Assembly: GCA_001873105.1 (NCBI GenBank)
Contig: MNYN01000001.1
Span: 1-64,000, forward strand
Direction of reading: 5' to 3'
DNA: 64,000 nucleotides
From: Flavobacteriaceae bacterium CG2_30_34_30
GTDB taxonomy: Bacteria; Bacteroidota; Bacteroidia; Flavobacteriales; Flavobacteriaceae
Shown: in pieces, positions 30,433-40,994 of the stretch
How positions within the stretch are numbered: position 1 is the stretch's first letter
Layout of the letters: every line of letters starts with the position of its first letter
Made by a program: the position numbers and the translations under genes
The notes under the pieces: model-generated
What the model saw: the letters and a program-made list of their open reading frames with translations, nothing else
Database searches by the model: none
Told to the model about the DNA's origin: nothing

Positions 30433-30687
30433 TTATATCATAAAAATAGTTCCACGATGTGGTTTTAAAGCATCACGAACAGCTATCATTACACTTTTGT
30501 CCACCACTAAATACGCAACAAAGTGCATCTTTGAAATACTTTCAACACCTGTTAATGGGTTGTTTAATGCTTCTTTTTCAGCAAATTCATGCAGATGGAT
30601 TGCATGGTGTTTTGCTATTTTCATAGCATCAGGCCCCCTAAAGTCCCAAATGAGTTTTATTCTTTCTTTCAAACTATTTTTATTCAA
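30433..30687 (-). CDS. Conserved hypothetical protein (84 aa)
   Basis: Complete soluble ORF adjoining the OmpH-like gene. Confidence 0.6.
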   Translation of the reverse strand: MNKNSLKERIKLIWDFRGPDAMKIAKHHAIHLHEFAEKEALNNPLTGVESISKMHFVAYLVVDKSVMIAVRDALKPHRGTIFMI

Positions 30688-31189
30688 CCGAAATTCCTAA
30701 ATCTTTTAAAATGGATAGCGTTAAATCTAAAGAAGGGTCTAAATAAATCACAGTATTACTATCGGATAAAGACAATACTTGGGTGTAATTTTCAGCTTTA
30801 GCTAGTTTTTCTAGGGACTGTGCAATTTTTTGATATAAAGGTCTTTTTAATTCGTCCTCCTTGATACGAATTAATTGCACCGCATTTTGTTGAAATTTAG
30901 TAATTTCTTGTTCCAGAGCATATATTTCCTCTTGTTTTTCTTTAGTTTGAGCCTCTGTAAAGGTATTAATGGAGTTGTTATAACCATCCAGTTTCGCTTG
31001 GTAAGAAGCCATTTTGTCTTTAAATTGAGTGTCTAAACCGGTGCCATATTCTTTTAGAGCATCGCTTACTTTTGTCAATTCCGGCATTTTTGAAAGAATA
31101 TAATCCACATCCACCGTGCCAACTTTACTTTGTGAAAATCCTGTTATTGAAGTTGTAACTAGGAGTATAAGAAGTATTATTTTTTTCAT
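30680..31189 (-). CDS. OmpH/Skp family outer-membrane chaperone
   Basis: Signal peptide MKKIILLILLVTTSITGFSQ; KVGTVDVDYILSKMPE; coiled-coil middle. Confidence 0.85.
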   Translation of the reverse strand: MKKIILLILLVTTSITGFSQSKVGTVDVDYILSKMPELTKVSDALKEYGTGLDTQFKDKMASYQAKLDGYNNSINTFTEAQTKEKQEEIYALEQEITKFQQNAVQLIRIKEDELKRPLYQKIAQSLEKLAKAENYTQVLSLSDSNTVIYLDPSLDLTLSILKDLGISVE

Positions 31190-31336
31190 TTCATAGTATT
31201 TTACAATTGCCAAAGATAGAAAGATTTTTAAAAGTAAAAAGGATATATTTATAAACCATTAGGCAAAAATTTTTTGTAATATTTCTCCTTTACTTTCTAA
31301 TTTATACATTTTTATTATACGGAGCAATAGTTGCTA

Positions 31337-31366
31337 TTGGATAACCGTTACTTTTTGTTATTTTTG
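31337..31366 (+). promoter_or_regulatory. Bacteroidota promoter TTG-N19-TATTTTTG
   Basis: TTG at 31337-31339 and TATTTTTG at 31359-31366, ~26 bp upstream of ATG 31392. Confidence 0.65.
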
Positions 31367-31391
31367 CAACCATAAAAAAAATACACATACT

Positions 31392-33341
31392 ATGAATTTT
31401 AGATCTTCTGTTTTTTATCTTTTTATCTTTTTTACCAGCTTTGGTTTTTCCCAAACCAATAAAACGTTGTTAACTATTGATGGTGAAGGTGTTACTGTAA
31501 AAGAATTTTTAAGAGTTTATAACAAGAATCTTGATATGGTTCAGGATGAGAGTCAAAAAAATATAGACACCTATTTAGATTTGTTTATAAATTACAAACT
31601 TAAAATAAAAGAAGCTTATGCCCAGGGTTTAGACAAGGAGCCGGCATTTGTAAAGGAATTTTCCGGTTATCAAAAACAACTTTCTGAAAACTATTTATTC
31701 AATCAGGAAATTACTGAAGCACTGATTAAAGAAGCCTACGAAAGAATGCAAATAGAAATAAATGCCAATCATATTTTAATCCGGGTAACAGAGGATGCAA
31801 CCCCCAAAGATACTCTTGTTGCATATAACAAAATAAAAGAAATTTGGCTAAAGGCAAAAAGTGGCGAAGACTTTGAAACGTTAGCAAAAACCTACTCTGA
31901 AGAACCAAAAGCAGACGAAACCGCAGGCAGTTTGGGGTATTTTAAGGGATTTTCTATGGTGTATCCTTTTGAAAACATGGCTTATAAAACACCGGTAGGA
32001 CAGGTTTCGGATATTTTAAAAACAAGATATGGCTATCATATTTTAAAAGTTAATGAAAGAAGAGACGTTCCGAATGAAGTTACCGTAGCACATATTATGA
32101 TTTCTAACCGCGATGGAATTTCTGACGAAGAAGGAAATAGCAGAATACAGGATATTTATAAAAAAGTAAAGCAAGGTGAAGATTTTGGAGCATTGGCAAT
32201 TCAATTTTCAGAAGATTCCGGCACCGCTAAAAATGAAGGGAAACTAGCCCGCTTTGGATCTGGAAGGTTAAACTCAAAAATATTTGAAGAAACCGCCTTT
32301 GCCCTTAAAAATCCCGGAGATATTTCAGTACCATTTAAATCCAGTTATGGCTGGCATATCATAAAACTTCTTGAACGACATCCTAAAGAAACCCTAGAAG
32401 AGGCTAGACCGGAATTGTTAAACAAAATTAAAAACAATGACCGTTCTAAAAAGGTTATTGCAAATGTAAATCATAGAATTAAAGAAAAATACGGTTTCCA
32501 GAGAAATGAAAAAGCACTTCCTTTTTTTCAAAGCTTTGTAACCGATAGTGTGCTAAAAAGAAATTGGGAATATGTGGAACATCCCGAATTAAAAAATACG
32601 CTTTTTACCATAGGAAATAAAAAACACACTTTTGATGAATTTGCAAAATACATTGTAGAACGTCAAAAAAAATCACGTATTTACCTTGAAAAAGAAACCC
32701 TTTTAACTGCTTATTATAAAGAGTTTGAAGAAGAAAAATTAAAACAATTTTTCATCAATAACCTTGAAAATGAAAATGAAGAATATGCAGCTACAATTTC
32801 TGAATACAGAAACGGATTGCTTATTTATGAATTAATGCAAAAAAATATTTGGGAGGCTTCTAAAAAAGATAGTATAGGACTTGCCACTTTTTTTAAAAAT
32901 AACAAGGAGAACTACAAGTGGAATACGCGAGTAAAAGCAAACATTGGTGCAGCAGCCAGTATGGCGATAGCTAAACAAATTCAAGACCTGTTACAGCAAG
33001 GTAAAACAAATGAAGAAATAAAGGCAGCACTAAATACCGATGATGTTGTGAATGCCATAATGACCACAGGTGTATTTGAAATAGGACACCCATTATTACC
33101 CGCTAGTTTTGAAATTAAAAAGGGGGTTTCTAAAATTTATGACCCAATAGAAAACGAAAACACTAAATCCGGACAATTTATCGTTGTAGATGTACAAGAA
33201 GTAATTCCGGCTAGTCCTAAAAATTTAGGAGAAGTTAAGGGAAAAGTAATAGGAGACTATCAAAACTATCTGGAAGAAGAATGGATGAAAGAACTTCGAA
33301 AAAAATATGTGGTTAAAGTAAACAAGAAAGTATTAAAATAA
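31392..33341 (+). CDS. SurA/PpiC-like peptidylprolyl isomerase with two parvulin domains
   Basis: INANHILIRV..AGSLGYFKGFSMVYPFENMAY..YGYHILKV and AHIMISNRDG..LARFGSGRL..YGWHIIKL. Confidence 0.88.
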   Translation: MNFRSSVFYLFIFFTSFGFSQTNKTLLTIDGEGVTVKEFLRVYNKNLDMVQDESQKNIDTYLDLFINYKLKIKEAYAQGLDKEPAFVKEFSGYQKQLSENYLFNQEITEALIKEAYERMQIEINANHILIRVTEDATPKDTLVAYNKIKEIWLKAKSGEDFETLAKTYSEEPKADETAGSLGYFKGFSMVYPFENMAYKTPVGQVSDILKTRYGYHILKVNERRDVPNEVTVAHIMISNRDGISDEEGNSRIQDIYKKVKQGEDFGALAIQFSEDSGTAKNEGKLARFGSGRLNSKIFEETAFALKNPGDISVPFKSSYGWHIIKLLERHPKETLEEARPELLNKIKNNDRSKKVIANVNHRIKEKYGFQRNEKALPFFQSFVTDSVLKRNWEYVEHPELKNTLFTIGNKKHTFDEFAKYIVERQKKSRIYLEKETLLTAYYKEFEEEKLKQFFINNLENENEEYAATISEYRNGLLIYELMQKNIWEASKKDSIGLATFFKNNKENYKWNTRVKANIGAAASMAIAKQIQDLLQQGKTNEEIKAALNTDDVVNAIMTTGVFEIGHPLLPASFEIKKGVSKIYDPIENENTKSGQFIVVDVQEVIPASPKNLGEVKGKVIGDYQNYLEEEWMKELRKKYVVKVNKKVLK

Positions 33342-33344
33342 ACA

Positions 33345-34199
33345 ATGAATAAATTTATCCTCCTCCTCCTAGTAGCACCATTTTTGTCATGCACTTTCTT
33401 TAAAAAAGTAGAGGAGAATGAGGCAATTGCAAGGGTTGGAGATGAATATCTTTACCTTTCAGACATCGAAAATCGTACAGAAGCAGCAACATCAAAAGAA
33501 GATAGCATTCTTATTGTCAACAATTTTATCACCAATTGGGCAACACAAAAATTACTTACCCAACTAGCAAAAATAAATCTTTCAGAAGAAAAATTACAAG
33601 CGTATGATGCTTTAGTTGATAAGTATAGAACCGATTTATACACCAAGGGATATACGGATATTATCGCCACAAAGACACTTAATACTTCTATTGACGAAAA
33701 TGAATATGAGAGTTTTTACAAACAAAACAAAGAAAATTTTGTTCTTAACGAAGAACTTATACAACTTCGATACATACACGTAGGAAAAGAAAATACAAGT
33801 ATTGATAAAATTAAGCAACAATTAATTCGGTTTAATACAAAGGATCGTGAGGAATTAGAAGCCAAGGCTTTTCAATATAAATCCTACTCCTTAAATGATT
33901 CACTTTGGGTGCAAGTGACTACTGTGACAGATAAAATTCCTGTTTTGCAAAATGACAAAGCACAACAATTGTTAAAAAAATCTAATTTTATAGAATTACA
34001 AGATTCATTAGGAGTATATTTGGTTCAAATTAAAGACGTATTGTTACGCAATGAAATAGCACCATTATCCTATATAAAACCAACGATTGAAGCGGTTATT
34101 CTTAACAAAAGAAAATTAGAAATAATAAAAAATTTAGAAAAAGATATATTACAAGATGCAATTAAAACAAAGAATTTTGAAACCTATAACAAAAAATAA
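33345..34199 (+). CDS. SurA-N-like periplasmic lipoprotein
   Basis: Lipobox FLSC; ARVGDEYLYLSDI; sits between two parvulin-type PPIase genes. Confidence 0.65.
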   Translation: MNKFILLLLVAPFLSCTFFKKVEENEAIARVGDEYLYLSDIENRTEAATSKEDSILIVNNFITNWATQKLLTQLAKINLSEEKLQAYDALVDKYRTDLYTKGYTDIIATKTLNTSIDENEYESFYKQNKENFVLNEELIQLRYIHVGKENTSIDKIKQQLIRFNTKDREELEAKAFQYKSYSLNDSLWVQVTTVTDKIPVLQNDKAQQLLKKSNFIELQDSLGVYLVQIKDVLLRNEIAPLSYIKPTIEAVILNKRKLEIIKNLEKDILQDAIKTKNFETYNKK

Positions 34200-35619
34200 C
34201 CTTTTCATTCTATTTTTGTCCTTTACATTTTCATTTTTAGGAAATGCACAGGAAGTATTGGTAATTGATGAAACAAGTAATTTAAACCCCGAAATTGCAA
34301 CAAACATAAAAACCGACACCATCTTAAAATTAAAAAGATATAAAGTAGATGGCATAGCCGGTGTGGTAGGCGAGTATATTGTATTAGAAAGCGATATTGA
34401 CAAAACCTATTTAGAGTTAAAACAACAAAGTTTTTCTACCGAAGGAATTACCCGCTGCGAGCTTTTTGGAAAATTGTTAGAAGACAAACTCCTTGCGCAT
34501 CATGCAGTACAAGACAGTATTGTGGTAGCCGATTCAGAAATTCAAGGCAGAACAGACCAGCAAGTAGATTATATGATAAGTCAATTAGGTTCTGAAGAAA
34601 AAGTGACTAATTTTTATCGTAAAAATTCGTTGGAAGAAGTTCGTAAAGAATTATTTGAAATCAATAAAACTGCCAGACTTGCTTCTATGATGCAAGAAAA
34701 GATTTTTGAAGGTATAGAAATCACTCCAGAAGAAACGCGACAGTTTTTTTATGCTATTCCTGAAGAAGACAGACCTATTTTTGGAGCAGAATTAGAAGTG
34801 GCACAAATAGTAATTGAACCCGAAATAACTGAAGCTGCAAGAAAACAAGTAATTAATAAATTAAAAGAATTTAGAAGAGATATTGTTGAAAACGGTGTAA
34901 GTTTTACTTCTAGAGCGGTAATGAACTCACAAGATCCGGGATCTGCTTCACGAGGGGGTCTTTATACCATCAATAAAAAATCAAGTTTTGCCAAGGAGTT
35001 TAAAGACAATGCTTTTTCGTTACAAGAAGGCGAAGTAAGTGAACCATTTGAAACCGAATTTGGTTTTCATATTCTAAAAGTAGAAAAAGTAATGGGTCAG
35101 GACAGAGAAGTGCGCCATATCTTGTTGATTCCGGAAGTAACCGAAGAAACCATAGAAGCAGCTAGAAAAAAAATAGACAACATTAGAAATAAAATTGTTG
35201 CCGGTGAAATTACTTTTGCGGAAGCAGCTAGATTAGATTCCGATGAAAAAGAAACAAAAAATAACGGTGGGCAATTGATAAACCCGGAAACCTTTGATAC
35301 CCGTTTTGAATTGACAAAAATGGATCCTGTTTTAAGCGCACAAGTATATAACCTTGCCGATGGTGAAGTATCACGTGTAATTGTAGACGATGACAGAACA
35401 GGTCGAAAACGCTTTAAAATACTAACAGTAACTAATCGCCACGAAGAGCATGTTGCTGATTATGTTAAAGATTACGAAAAAATAAAAGATTTGGCATTGA
35501 TGCAAAAACGTATTAGTGCTATTGAAAAATGGCAAAAAGCCAAAATAAAAGAAACGTATATCAGTATCAGTAAAGAGTTTTCGGATTGCGAATTCACCAA
35601 TAACTGGACACAAAAATAA
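34156..35619 (+). CDS. SurA-like peptidylprolyl isomerase
   Basis: VDGIAGVVGEYIVLESDID; parvulin FGFHILKVEKV; signal sequence near start. Confidence 0.9.
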   Translation: MQLKQRILKPITKNNLFILFLSFTFSFLGNAQEVLVIDETSNLNPEIATNIKTDTILKLKRYKVDGIAGVVGEYIVLESDIDKTYLELKQQSFSTEGITRCELFGKLLEDKLLAHHAVQDSIVVADSEIQGRTDQQVDYMISQLGSEEKVTNFYRKNSLEEVRKELFEINKTARLASMMQEKIFEGIEITPEETRQFFYAIPEEDRPIFGAELEVAQIVIEPEITEAARKQVINKLKEFRRDIVENGVSFTSRAVMNSQDPGSASRGGLYTINKKSSFAKEFKDNAFSLQEGEVSEPFETEFGFHILKVEKVMGQDREVRHILLIPEVTEETIEAARKKIDNIRNKIVAGEITFAEAARLDSDEKETKNNGGQLINPETFDTRFELTKMDPVLSAQVYNLADGEVSRVIVDDDRTGRKRFKILTVTNRHEEHVADYVKDYEKIKDLALMQKRISAIEKWQKAKIKETYISISKEFSDCEFTNNWTQK

Positions 35620-35629
35620 CATTTACCCT

Positions 35630-36583
35630 ATGTCAGATGTTGCAGCCATTGAGCAGTTAGTAAAAAAACACAGTGCGTTAAAAAAAGAAATTTCTAAAAT
35701 TATTGTAGGGCAAGAAAAAGTTGTAGACCAAGTTCTTCTAGCAATATTTTCAGGTGGGCATGCCTTGTTAATCGGTGTTCCGGGTCTTGCTAAAACCTTG
35801 ATGGTAAATACCATTGCACAAGCTTTAGGATTAGATTTTAAACGAATACAGTTTACGCCCGACTTAATGCCAAGCGACATCTTAGGTTCAGAAATTCTAG
35901 ACGAAAACAGGCATTTTAAATTTATTAAAGGACCTATTTTTGCAAACATCATTCTGGCAGACGAAATAAATAGAACACCACCAAAAACACAAGCAGCACT
36001 TTTAGAAGCCATGCAGGAACGCGCGGTAACTATTGCAGGTAATCACTATAAATTATCTTTACCCTATTTTGTTTTAGCCACACAAAACCCGATTGAGCAG
36101 GAAGGAACGTATCCCTTGCCGGAAGCCCAATTAGATCGTTTTATGTTTGCCATAAATTTAGAATATCCTTCCTTTGAGGAAGAAGTAAACATTGTAAAAA
36201 CTACGACTACTGACCATTTTGAAACCGTAAATGCTTTGTTTACTGCTCAAGAAATTATCGATTTTCAAAACCTAATACGACGCATACCTGTAGCAGATAA
36301 TGTTATGGAATATGCTGTAAATTTAGTAGGAAAAACACGTCCCAATTCCCCCACAGCTTCAAATATGATAAAAAACTACATCGACTGGGGAGCAGGACCA
36401 AGAGCCTCACAAAACCTTATATTAGCTGCTAAATCAAATGCTGCCTTGCATGGCAAGTTTTCACCGGATATTGAGGATGTACAAATGGTAACCACAAGTA
36501 TTTTACGCCATCGATTAATAAAAAATTACAAAGCAGAAGCAGAAGGATTGACTATTGAAGCTATAATTGAGAGTTTGTTTTAA
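35630..36583 (+). CDS. MoxR-family AAA+ ATPase
   Basis: GVPGLAKTLMV, ADEINRTPPKTQAALLEAMQE, ATQNPIEQEGTYPLPEAQLDRF. Confidence 0.95.
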   Translation: MSDVAAIEQLVKKHSALKKEISKIIVGQEKVVDQVLLAIFSGGHALLIGVPGLAKTLMVNTIAQALGLDFKRIQFTPDLMPSDILGSEILDENRHFKFIKGPIFANIILADEINRTPPKTQAALLEAMQERAVTIAGNHYKLSLPYFVLATQNPIEQEGTYPLPEAQLDRFMFAINLEYPSFEEEVNIVKTTTTDHFETVNALFTAQEIIDFQNLIRRIPVADNVMEYAVNLVGKTRPNSPTASNMIKNYIDWGAGPRASQNLILAAKSNAALHGKFSPDIEDVQMVTTSILRHRLIKNYKAEAEGLTIEAIIESLF

Positions 36584-36651
36584 TGGTTATTTTTCTTTTT
36601 AATCTCTTAAAGTAAAACATATTTGAATCTTTGTTTTCTAAGGCATTTCCA

Positions 36652-37794
36652 ATGATTATAAATTACAAAGGCCGAATTTTTGGATTAGACCTCATGCGAG
36701 CAGCTGCTATACTTTTTGTGGTATTCTCACATGCACTTTGGATTTTTCCCGAAGCTTCCGGCAATTTTGTAGATGTGTTGCATTTAATGGGCGTAATGGG
36801 TGTAGAGATTTTCTTTGTTCTTAGCGGATTTTTAATAGGTAGAATTCTTTTAAGAATTTTCACAAAGTCCGATTTTAATTACAAAGACATCCATTATTTT
36901 CTCGTAAGGAGATGGTTTCGCACCTTACCCAATTACTACCTAGCTTTAGGCATCAATATAGGCATTATGCTTTACTTTGGCAGAGTATTGCCCGAAATGA
37001 TTGGTTCCTATTTTTTGTTTCTGCAAAATGCAGTGGGTGGAATGGATATTTTTTTTACAGAATCCTGGAGCCTTCCCATTGAAGAATTTGCCTACATTCT
37101 TTGTCCCTTTCTATTTTATATCACACTACTTTTTCGATTAAAAATAGCCAAACAAAAGCTTTTTCTTTTTGTTACACTTTTTATTTTGATGTTTTTCTTT
37201 GGTACTAAAATATTTTATAATTTCACGTCACCCTCTAGCGATATGGTATATTGGAATATAAACCTTAAAGCTGTAGTTTTATATCGAATAGATGCCATTT
37301 ATTATGGTGTTTTAGCAGCGTATCTTTCCTTAATCTATAAAGGTAGCTGGCAACACTATAAAAATCTGTTTCTTTTTATAGGAATATCCGCTTTTCTTAC
37401 CGTACATTTTTGGATTTCCTTGCAAAACATACTTATTGAAGAGTATTCATTTTTTTGGGATGTTCTTTATTTACCTGTTTGTTCTATTTGCATTGCATTA
37501 TCGCTTCCTTTTTTATCGCAATGGAACGTGACTTCTTCCTTTTATTTGCGACCTATTACTTTTATAAGTCTTATTTCGTATGCCATGTATTTGCTGCATT
37601 ATTCTATTATTTTGCAATTAATGCGATATTTTATACCCATTGAGGTTTTAGAATTTTCAGAAAAACTTATTTTCACAGGAGTTTATGTCTTGATTACCAT
37701 ACTACTTTCCTATGTGTTATATCGTTTGTATGAAAAACCTTTGATGGATTTTCGTGATAAACCTTATTTTAAAAAAAGATATGCCAAAGCATAA
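36652..37794 (+). CDS. Acyltransferase 3 (OafA/YrhL-like) membrane protein
   Basis: GLDLMRAAAILFVVFSHAL, VEIFFVLSGFLIGRIL, multiple TM. Confidence 0.88.
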   Translation: MIINYKGRIFGLDLMRAAAILFVVFSHALWIFPEASGNFVDVLHLMGVMGVEIFFVLSGFLIGRILLRIFTKSDFNYKDIHYFLVRRWFRTLPNYYLALGINIGIMLYFGRVLPEMIGSYFLFLQNAVGGMDIFFTESWSLPIEEFAYILCPFLFYITLLFRLKIAKQKLFLFVTLFILMFFFGTKIFYNFTSPSSDMVYWNINLKAVVLYRIDAIYYGVLAAYLSLIYKGSWQHYKNLFLFIGISAFLTVHFWISLQNILIEEYSFFWDVLYLPVCSICIALSLPFLSQWNVTSSFYLRPITFISLISYAMYLLHYSIILQLMRYFIPIEVLEFSEKLIFTGVYVLITILLSYVLYRLYEKPLMDFRDKPYFKKRYAKA

Positions 37795-37929
37795 TTTAGT
37801 AATTCAGTAATTTTTGATATTTAAAAATATCATATACTCAATTTTTACAATTAAAATTTTATTTTCATTGAATTATATTCATTAAATAGAAGCTTTCCTT
37901 ATTATTTTTTAAATGTCAAGTGGTTTTTG

Positions 37930-37937
37930 TAACTTTG
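37930..37937 (+). promoter_or_regulatory. Bacteroidota -7 box TAACTTTG for aconitase
   Basis: TAnnTTTG ~41 bp upstream of ATG 37978. Confidence 0.55.
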
Positions 37938-37977
37938 CGATACTTCAAAAAAAGAAATACATATAAAATAAATTCTT

Positions 37978-40245
37978 ATGGCATTTGATATCGAAATGAT
38001 TAAAAAAGTCTATGCAACCATGCAAGACCGAGTGGAGAAAGCCCGCAACCTAGTTGGCAAACCCCTAACACTTACTGAAAAAATATTATACACCCATCTT
38101 TGGGATGGTTCACCATCTAAAATTTTTACCAGAGGGAAAGATTATGTAGATTTTGCGCCAGATAGAATTGCTTGTCAGGACGCTACAGCTCAAATGGCTT
38201 TGTTACAGTTTATGCAAGCTGGTAAAGATAGAGTAGCAGTGCCTACAACGGTTCATTGTGATCACCTTATACAAGCAAAATCAGGTGCTTTTGAAGATTT
38301 AAAACGTGCAAACGACTCCAGTAAAGAGGTTTTTGATTTTCTTGAATCGGTATCTAATAAATATGGTATTGGCTTTTGGAGACCCGGAGCAGGAATCATA
38401 CATCAAGTGGTGTTAGAAAATTATGCTTTTCCCGGCGGTTTAATGATAGGAACCGATTCACACACCGTTAATGCCGGCGGATTAGGAATGGTTGCCATTG
38501 GTGTAGGAGGCGCAGATGCCGTTGATGTTATGGCGGGAATGCCGTGGGAATTGAAATTTCCAAAACTAATAGGCGTAAAATTAACCGGAAAACTAAATGG
38601 TTGGACAGCTTCAAAAGACGTGATACTTAAAGTTGCAGGAATCCTAACAGTAAAAGGTGGCACCGGAGCCATCGTAGAATATTTTGGTGAAGGCGCAAAA
38701 AATCTTTCGTGTACCGGAAAAGGAACTATTTGTAATATGGGAGCTGAAATAGGTGCAACCACTTCTACTTTTGGCTATGACGATGCTATGGAACGATTCC
38801 TTCGCGCCACCGACAGAAACGACATAGCCGATGCAGCAAATAAAGTAAGAGAGCATTTAACAGGCGATCCGGAAGTGTATGCAAATCCGGAGCAATATTT
38901 TGATCAAGTTATTGAAATAAATCTGGATACATTACGCCCACATTTAAACGGTCCTTTTACTCCCGATTTAGCCACTCCGGTGGGAGAACTTGGTAAAAAA
39001 GCAAGAGAAAATGGCTGGCCTCTAAAAGTAGAGTGGGGATTAATAGGTTCCTGTACAAACAGTTCGTATGAAGATCTAACCCGCGCAGCTTCCATAGCCA
39101 AACAAGCCGTAGATAAAAAAATAAAAGCCAAATCCGATTTTGGTATCAATCCCGGTTCCGAACAAATACGATTTACTGCCGAACGCGATGGTATCTTAAA
39201 AATATTTGAAGACTTAAATGCCACCATTTTCACAAATGCTTGTGGGCCTTGTATTGGACAGTGGGATAGAAGTGATATGAAAGGCGATGAAAAAAATACC
39301 ATTGTACACTCCTTTAACCGAAACTTTTCAAAAAGAGCAGATGGCAACCCAAACACCCACGCATTTGTAGGTTCACCGGAAATGGTGGCTGCCATAGCCA
39401 TATCCGGACGTTTGGACTTTGACCCCATGCACGACACGTTAATCAATGAGGACGGTGAAGAAGTGATGCTTGAAATACCAAAAGGTATTGAATTGCCACC
39501 ATTAGGTTTTGATGTAAAAGACAATGGATTTTTAGCACCAACAGAAAACGGACGCCATGTGGAAGTAAAAGTAAGCACTACTTCGGAACGACTTCAGCTT
39601 TTAGAGCCATTTACTCCTTGGGATGGAAAAAATATTTTGGGTGCTAAATTGCTTATCAAAGCTTTCGGAAAATGTACTACAGACCACATTTCTATGGCAG
39701 GACCTTGGCTGCGTTTCAGAGGACATTTAGATAATATTGCCAACAATACCTTAATAGGTGCTGTAAATGCTTTTAATAAAAAAACAAATTTTGTAAAAAG
39801 TCAATTAACCGGCGAATATGGTGGCGTACCCGATGTACAACGCGAGTATAAAAAAGCAGGTATCCCCACGATTGTCGTTGGCGACCACAATTATGGCGAA
39901 GGCTCTTCCAGAGAGCACGCAGCTATGCAACCACGCCATCTAGGTGTTCGAGTGGTTTTGGTAAAATCATTTGCCCGGATTCACGAAACCAATTTAAAAA
40001 AACAAGGTATGCTGGGATTGACCTTTGCTAAAGAATCTGATTACGATTTGATTCAAGAAGAGGATACCTTCAACTTTATTGATTTAAATGCTTTTGCACC
40101 AGACAAACCAATCACTGTAGAAATAGTGCATAAAGATGGTAGCAAGGATGTTATCAAAACAAACCATACCTACAACCAAGCGCAAATTGAATGGTTTAAA
40201 GAAGGATCGGCACTAAATTTGATTAAAAAAGAAAATGCATCCTAA
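37978..40245 (+). CDS. Aconitate hydratase
   Basis: [60 protein letters not shown]. Confidence 0.95.
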   Translation: MAFDIEMIKKVYATMQDRVEKARNLVGKPLTLTEKILYTHLWDGSPSKIFTRGKDYVDFAPDRIACQDATAQMALLQFMQAGKDRVAVPTTVHCDHLIQAKSGAFEDLKRANDSSKEVFDFLESVSNKYGIGFWRPGAGIIHQVVLENYAFPGGLMIGTDSHTVNAGGLGMVAIGVGGADAVDVMAGMPWELKFPKLIGVKLTGKLNGWTASKDVILKVAGILTVKGGTGAIVEYFGEGAKNLSCTGKGTICNMGAEIGATTSTFGYDDAMERFLRATDRNDIADAANKVREHLTGDPEVYANPEQYFDQVIEINLDTLRPHLNGPFTPDLATPVGELGKKARENGWPLKVEWGLIGSCTNSSYEDLTRAASIAKQAVDKKIKAKSDFGINPGSEQIRFTAERDGILKIFEDLNATIFTNACGPCIGQWDRSDMKGDEKNTIVHSFNRNFSKRADGNPNTHAFVGSPEMVAAIAISGRLDFDPMHDTLINEDGEEVMLEIPKGIELPPLGFDVKDNGFLAPTENGRHVEVKVSTTSERLQLLEPFTPWDGKNILGAKLLIKAFGKCTTDHISMAGPWLRFRGHLDNIANNTLIGAVNAFNKKTNFVKSQLTGEYGGVPDVQREYKKAGIPTIVVGDHNYGEGSSREHAAMQPRHLGVRVVLVKSFARIHETNLKKQGMLGLTFAKESDYDLIQEEDTFNFIDLNAFAPDKPITVEIVHKDGSKDVIKTNHTYNQAQIEWFKEGSALNLIKKENAS

Positions 40246-40297
40246 ATTATTTCTGAAAAGTCATTTTCATTAAAGAAAGGAAATTAATTTTCACACA

Positions 40298-40346
40298 AAG
40301 CCGCAAGGATATTTAAGAAATAAAATCCTTGCGGCTTTTCTTTTTG
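40298..40346 (+). terminator. Rho-independent terminator after aconitase
   Basis: AAGCCGCAAGGAT..ATCCTTGCGGCTT (13-bp perfect stem) then TTCTTTTT. Confidence 0.85.
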
Positions 40347-40435
40347 CCCTGTTTTTAAAATTTTATGTGGAATCAAAAAAATGAATAAAAATTCAATATC
40401 TTTAAACTGCATTTTAAAAACTAAAAAAACTTTCC

Positions 40436-40984
40436 ATGAGTGTCTTTATAATTTCCTTGGTAGTACTAACTCTTGTATATTTTATATTTATATACAATAA
40501 ACTTATTCGGTTACGAAATATGGTAGCCGAGGCGTGGAGTGGTATTGATGTGCAGTTACAAAAACGTTACGACTTGATTCCAAATATTATAAAAGTAGTG
40601 CAGGGCTATGCCACGCACGAAAAAAATCTTTTTGAAAGCATCACCAGATTACGAGCACAAGGGATGGATGCCGAAACGGTAAAAGACCATGAAGTAGCAG
40701 AAGTAGAACTTTCAAAAGCTTTAGGGAGTTTGTTTGTGGTGGTTGAAAATTATCCGGAGCTAAAAGCCAACCAAAACTTTTTAGAACTGCAACGTGATCT
40801 ATCTAAAGTAGAAAACGATTTACAACGCGCAAGGAGGTATTATAATGGAAGCGTTAGAAACTATAACATACTCATTGAACAATTTCCATCTAAACTCATT
40901 GCCAAAGCGGCAAACCACCAGCAACGGGATTATTTTGATATTAAAAATGAAACGGAAAAAGCAATACCGCAAGTGAATTTTTAA
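40436..40984 (+). CDS. LemA family protein
   Basis: RNMVAEAWSGIDVQLQKRYDLIPNI, ARRYYNGSVRNYN. Confidence 0.93.
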   Translation: MSVFIISLVVLTLVYFIFIYNKLIRLRNMVAEAWSGIDVQLQKRYDLIPNIIKVVQGYATHEKNLFESITRLRAQGMDAETVKDHEVAEVELSKALGSLFVVVENYPELKANQNFLELQRDLSKVENDLQRARRYYNGSVRNYNILIEQFPSKLIAKAANHQQRDYFDIKNETEKAIPQVNF

Positions 40985-40994
40985 AAAGTGCTCT

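Noticed and set aside
38421-39578. Antisense ORFs opposite aconitase (113 aa, 224 aa)
   Set aside because: Sense strand has all aconitase motifs; antisense frames look low-complexity and lack family features
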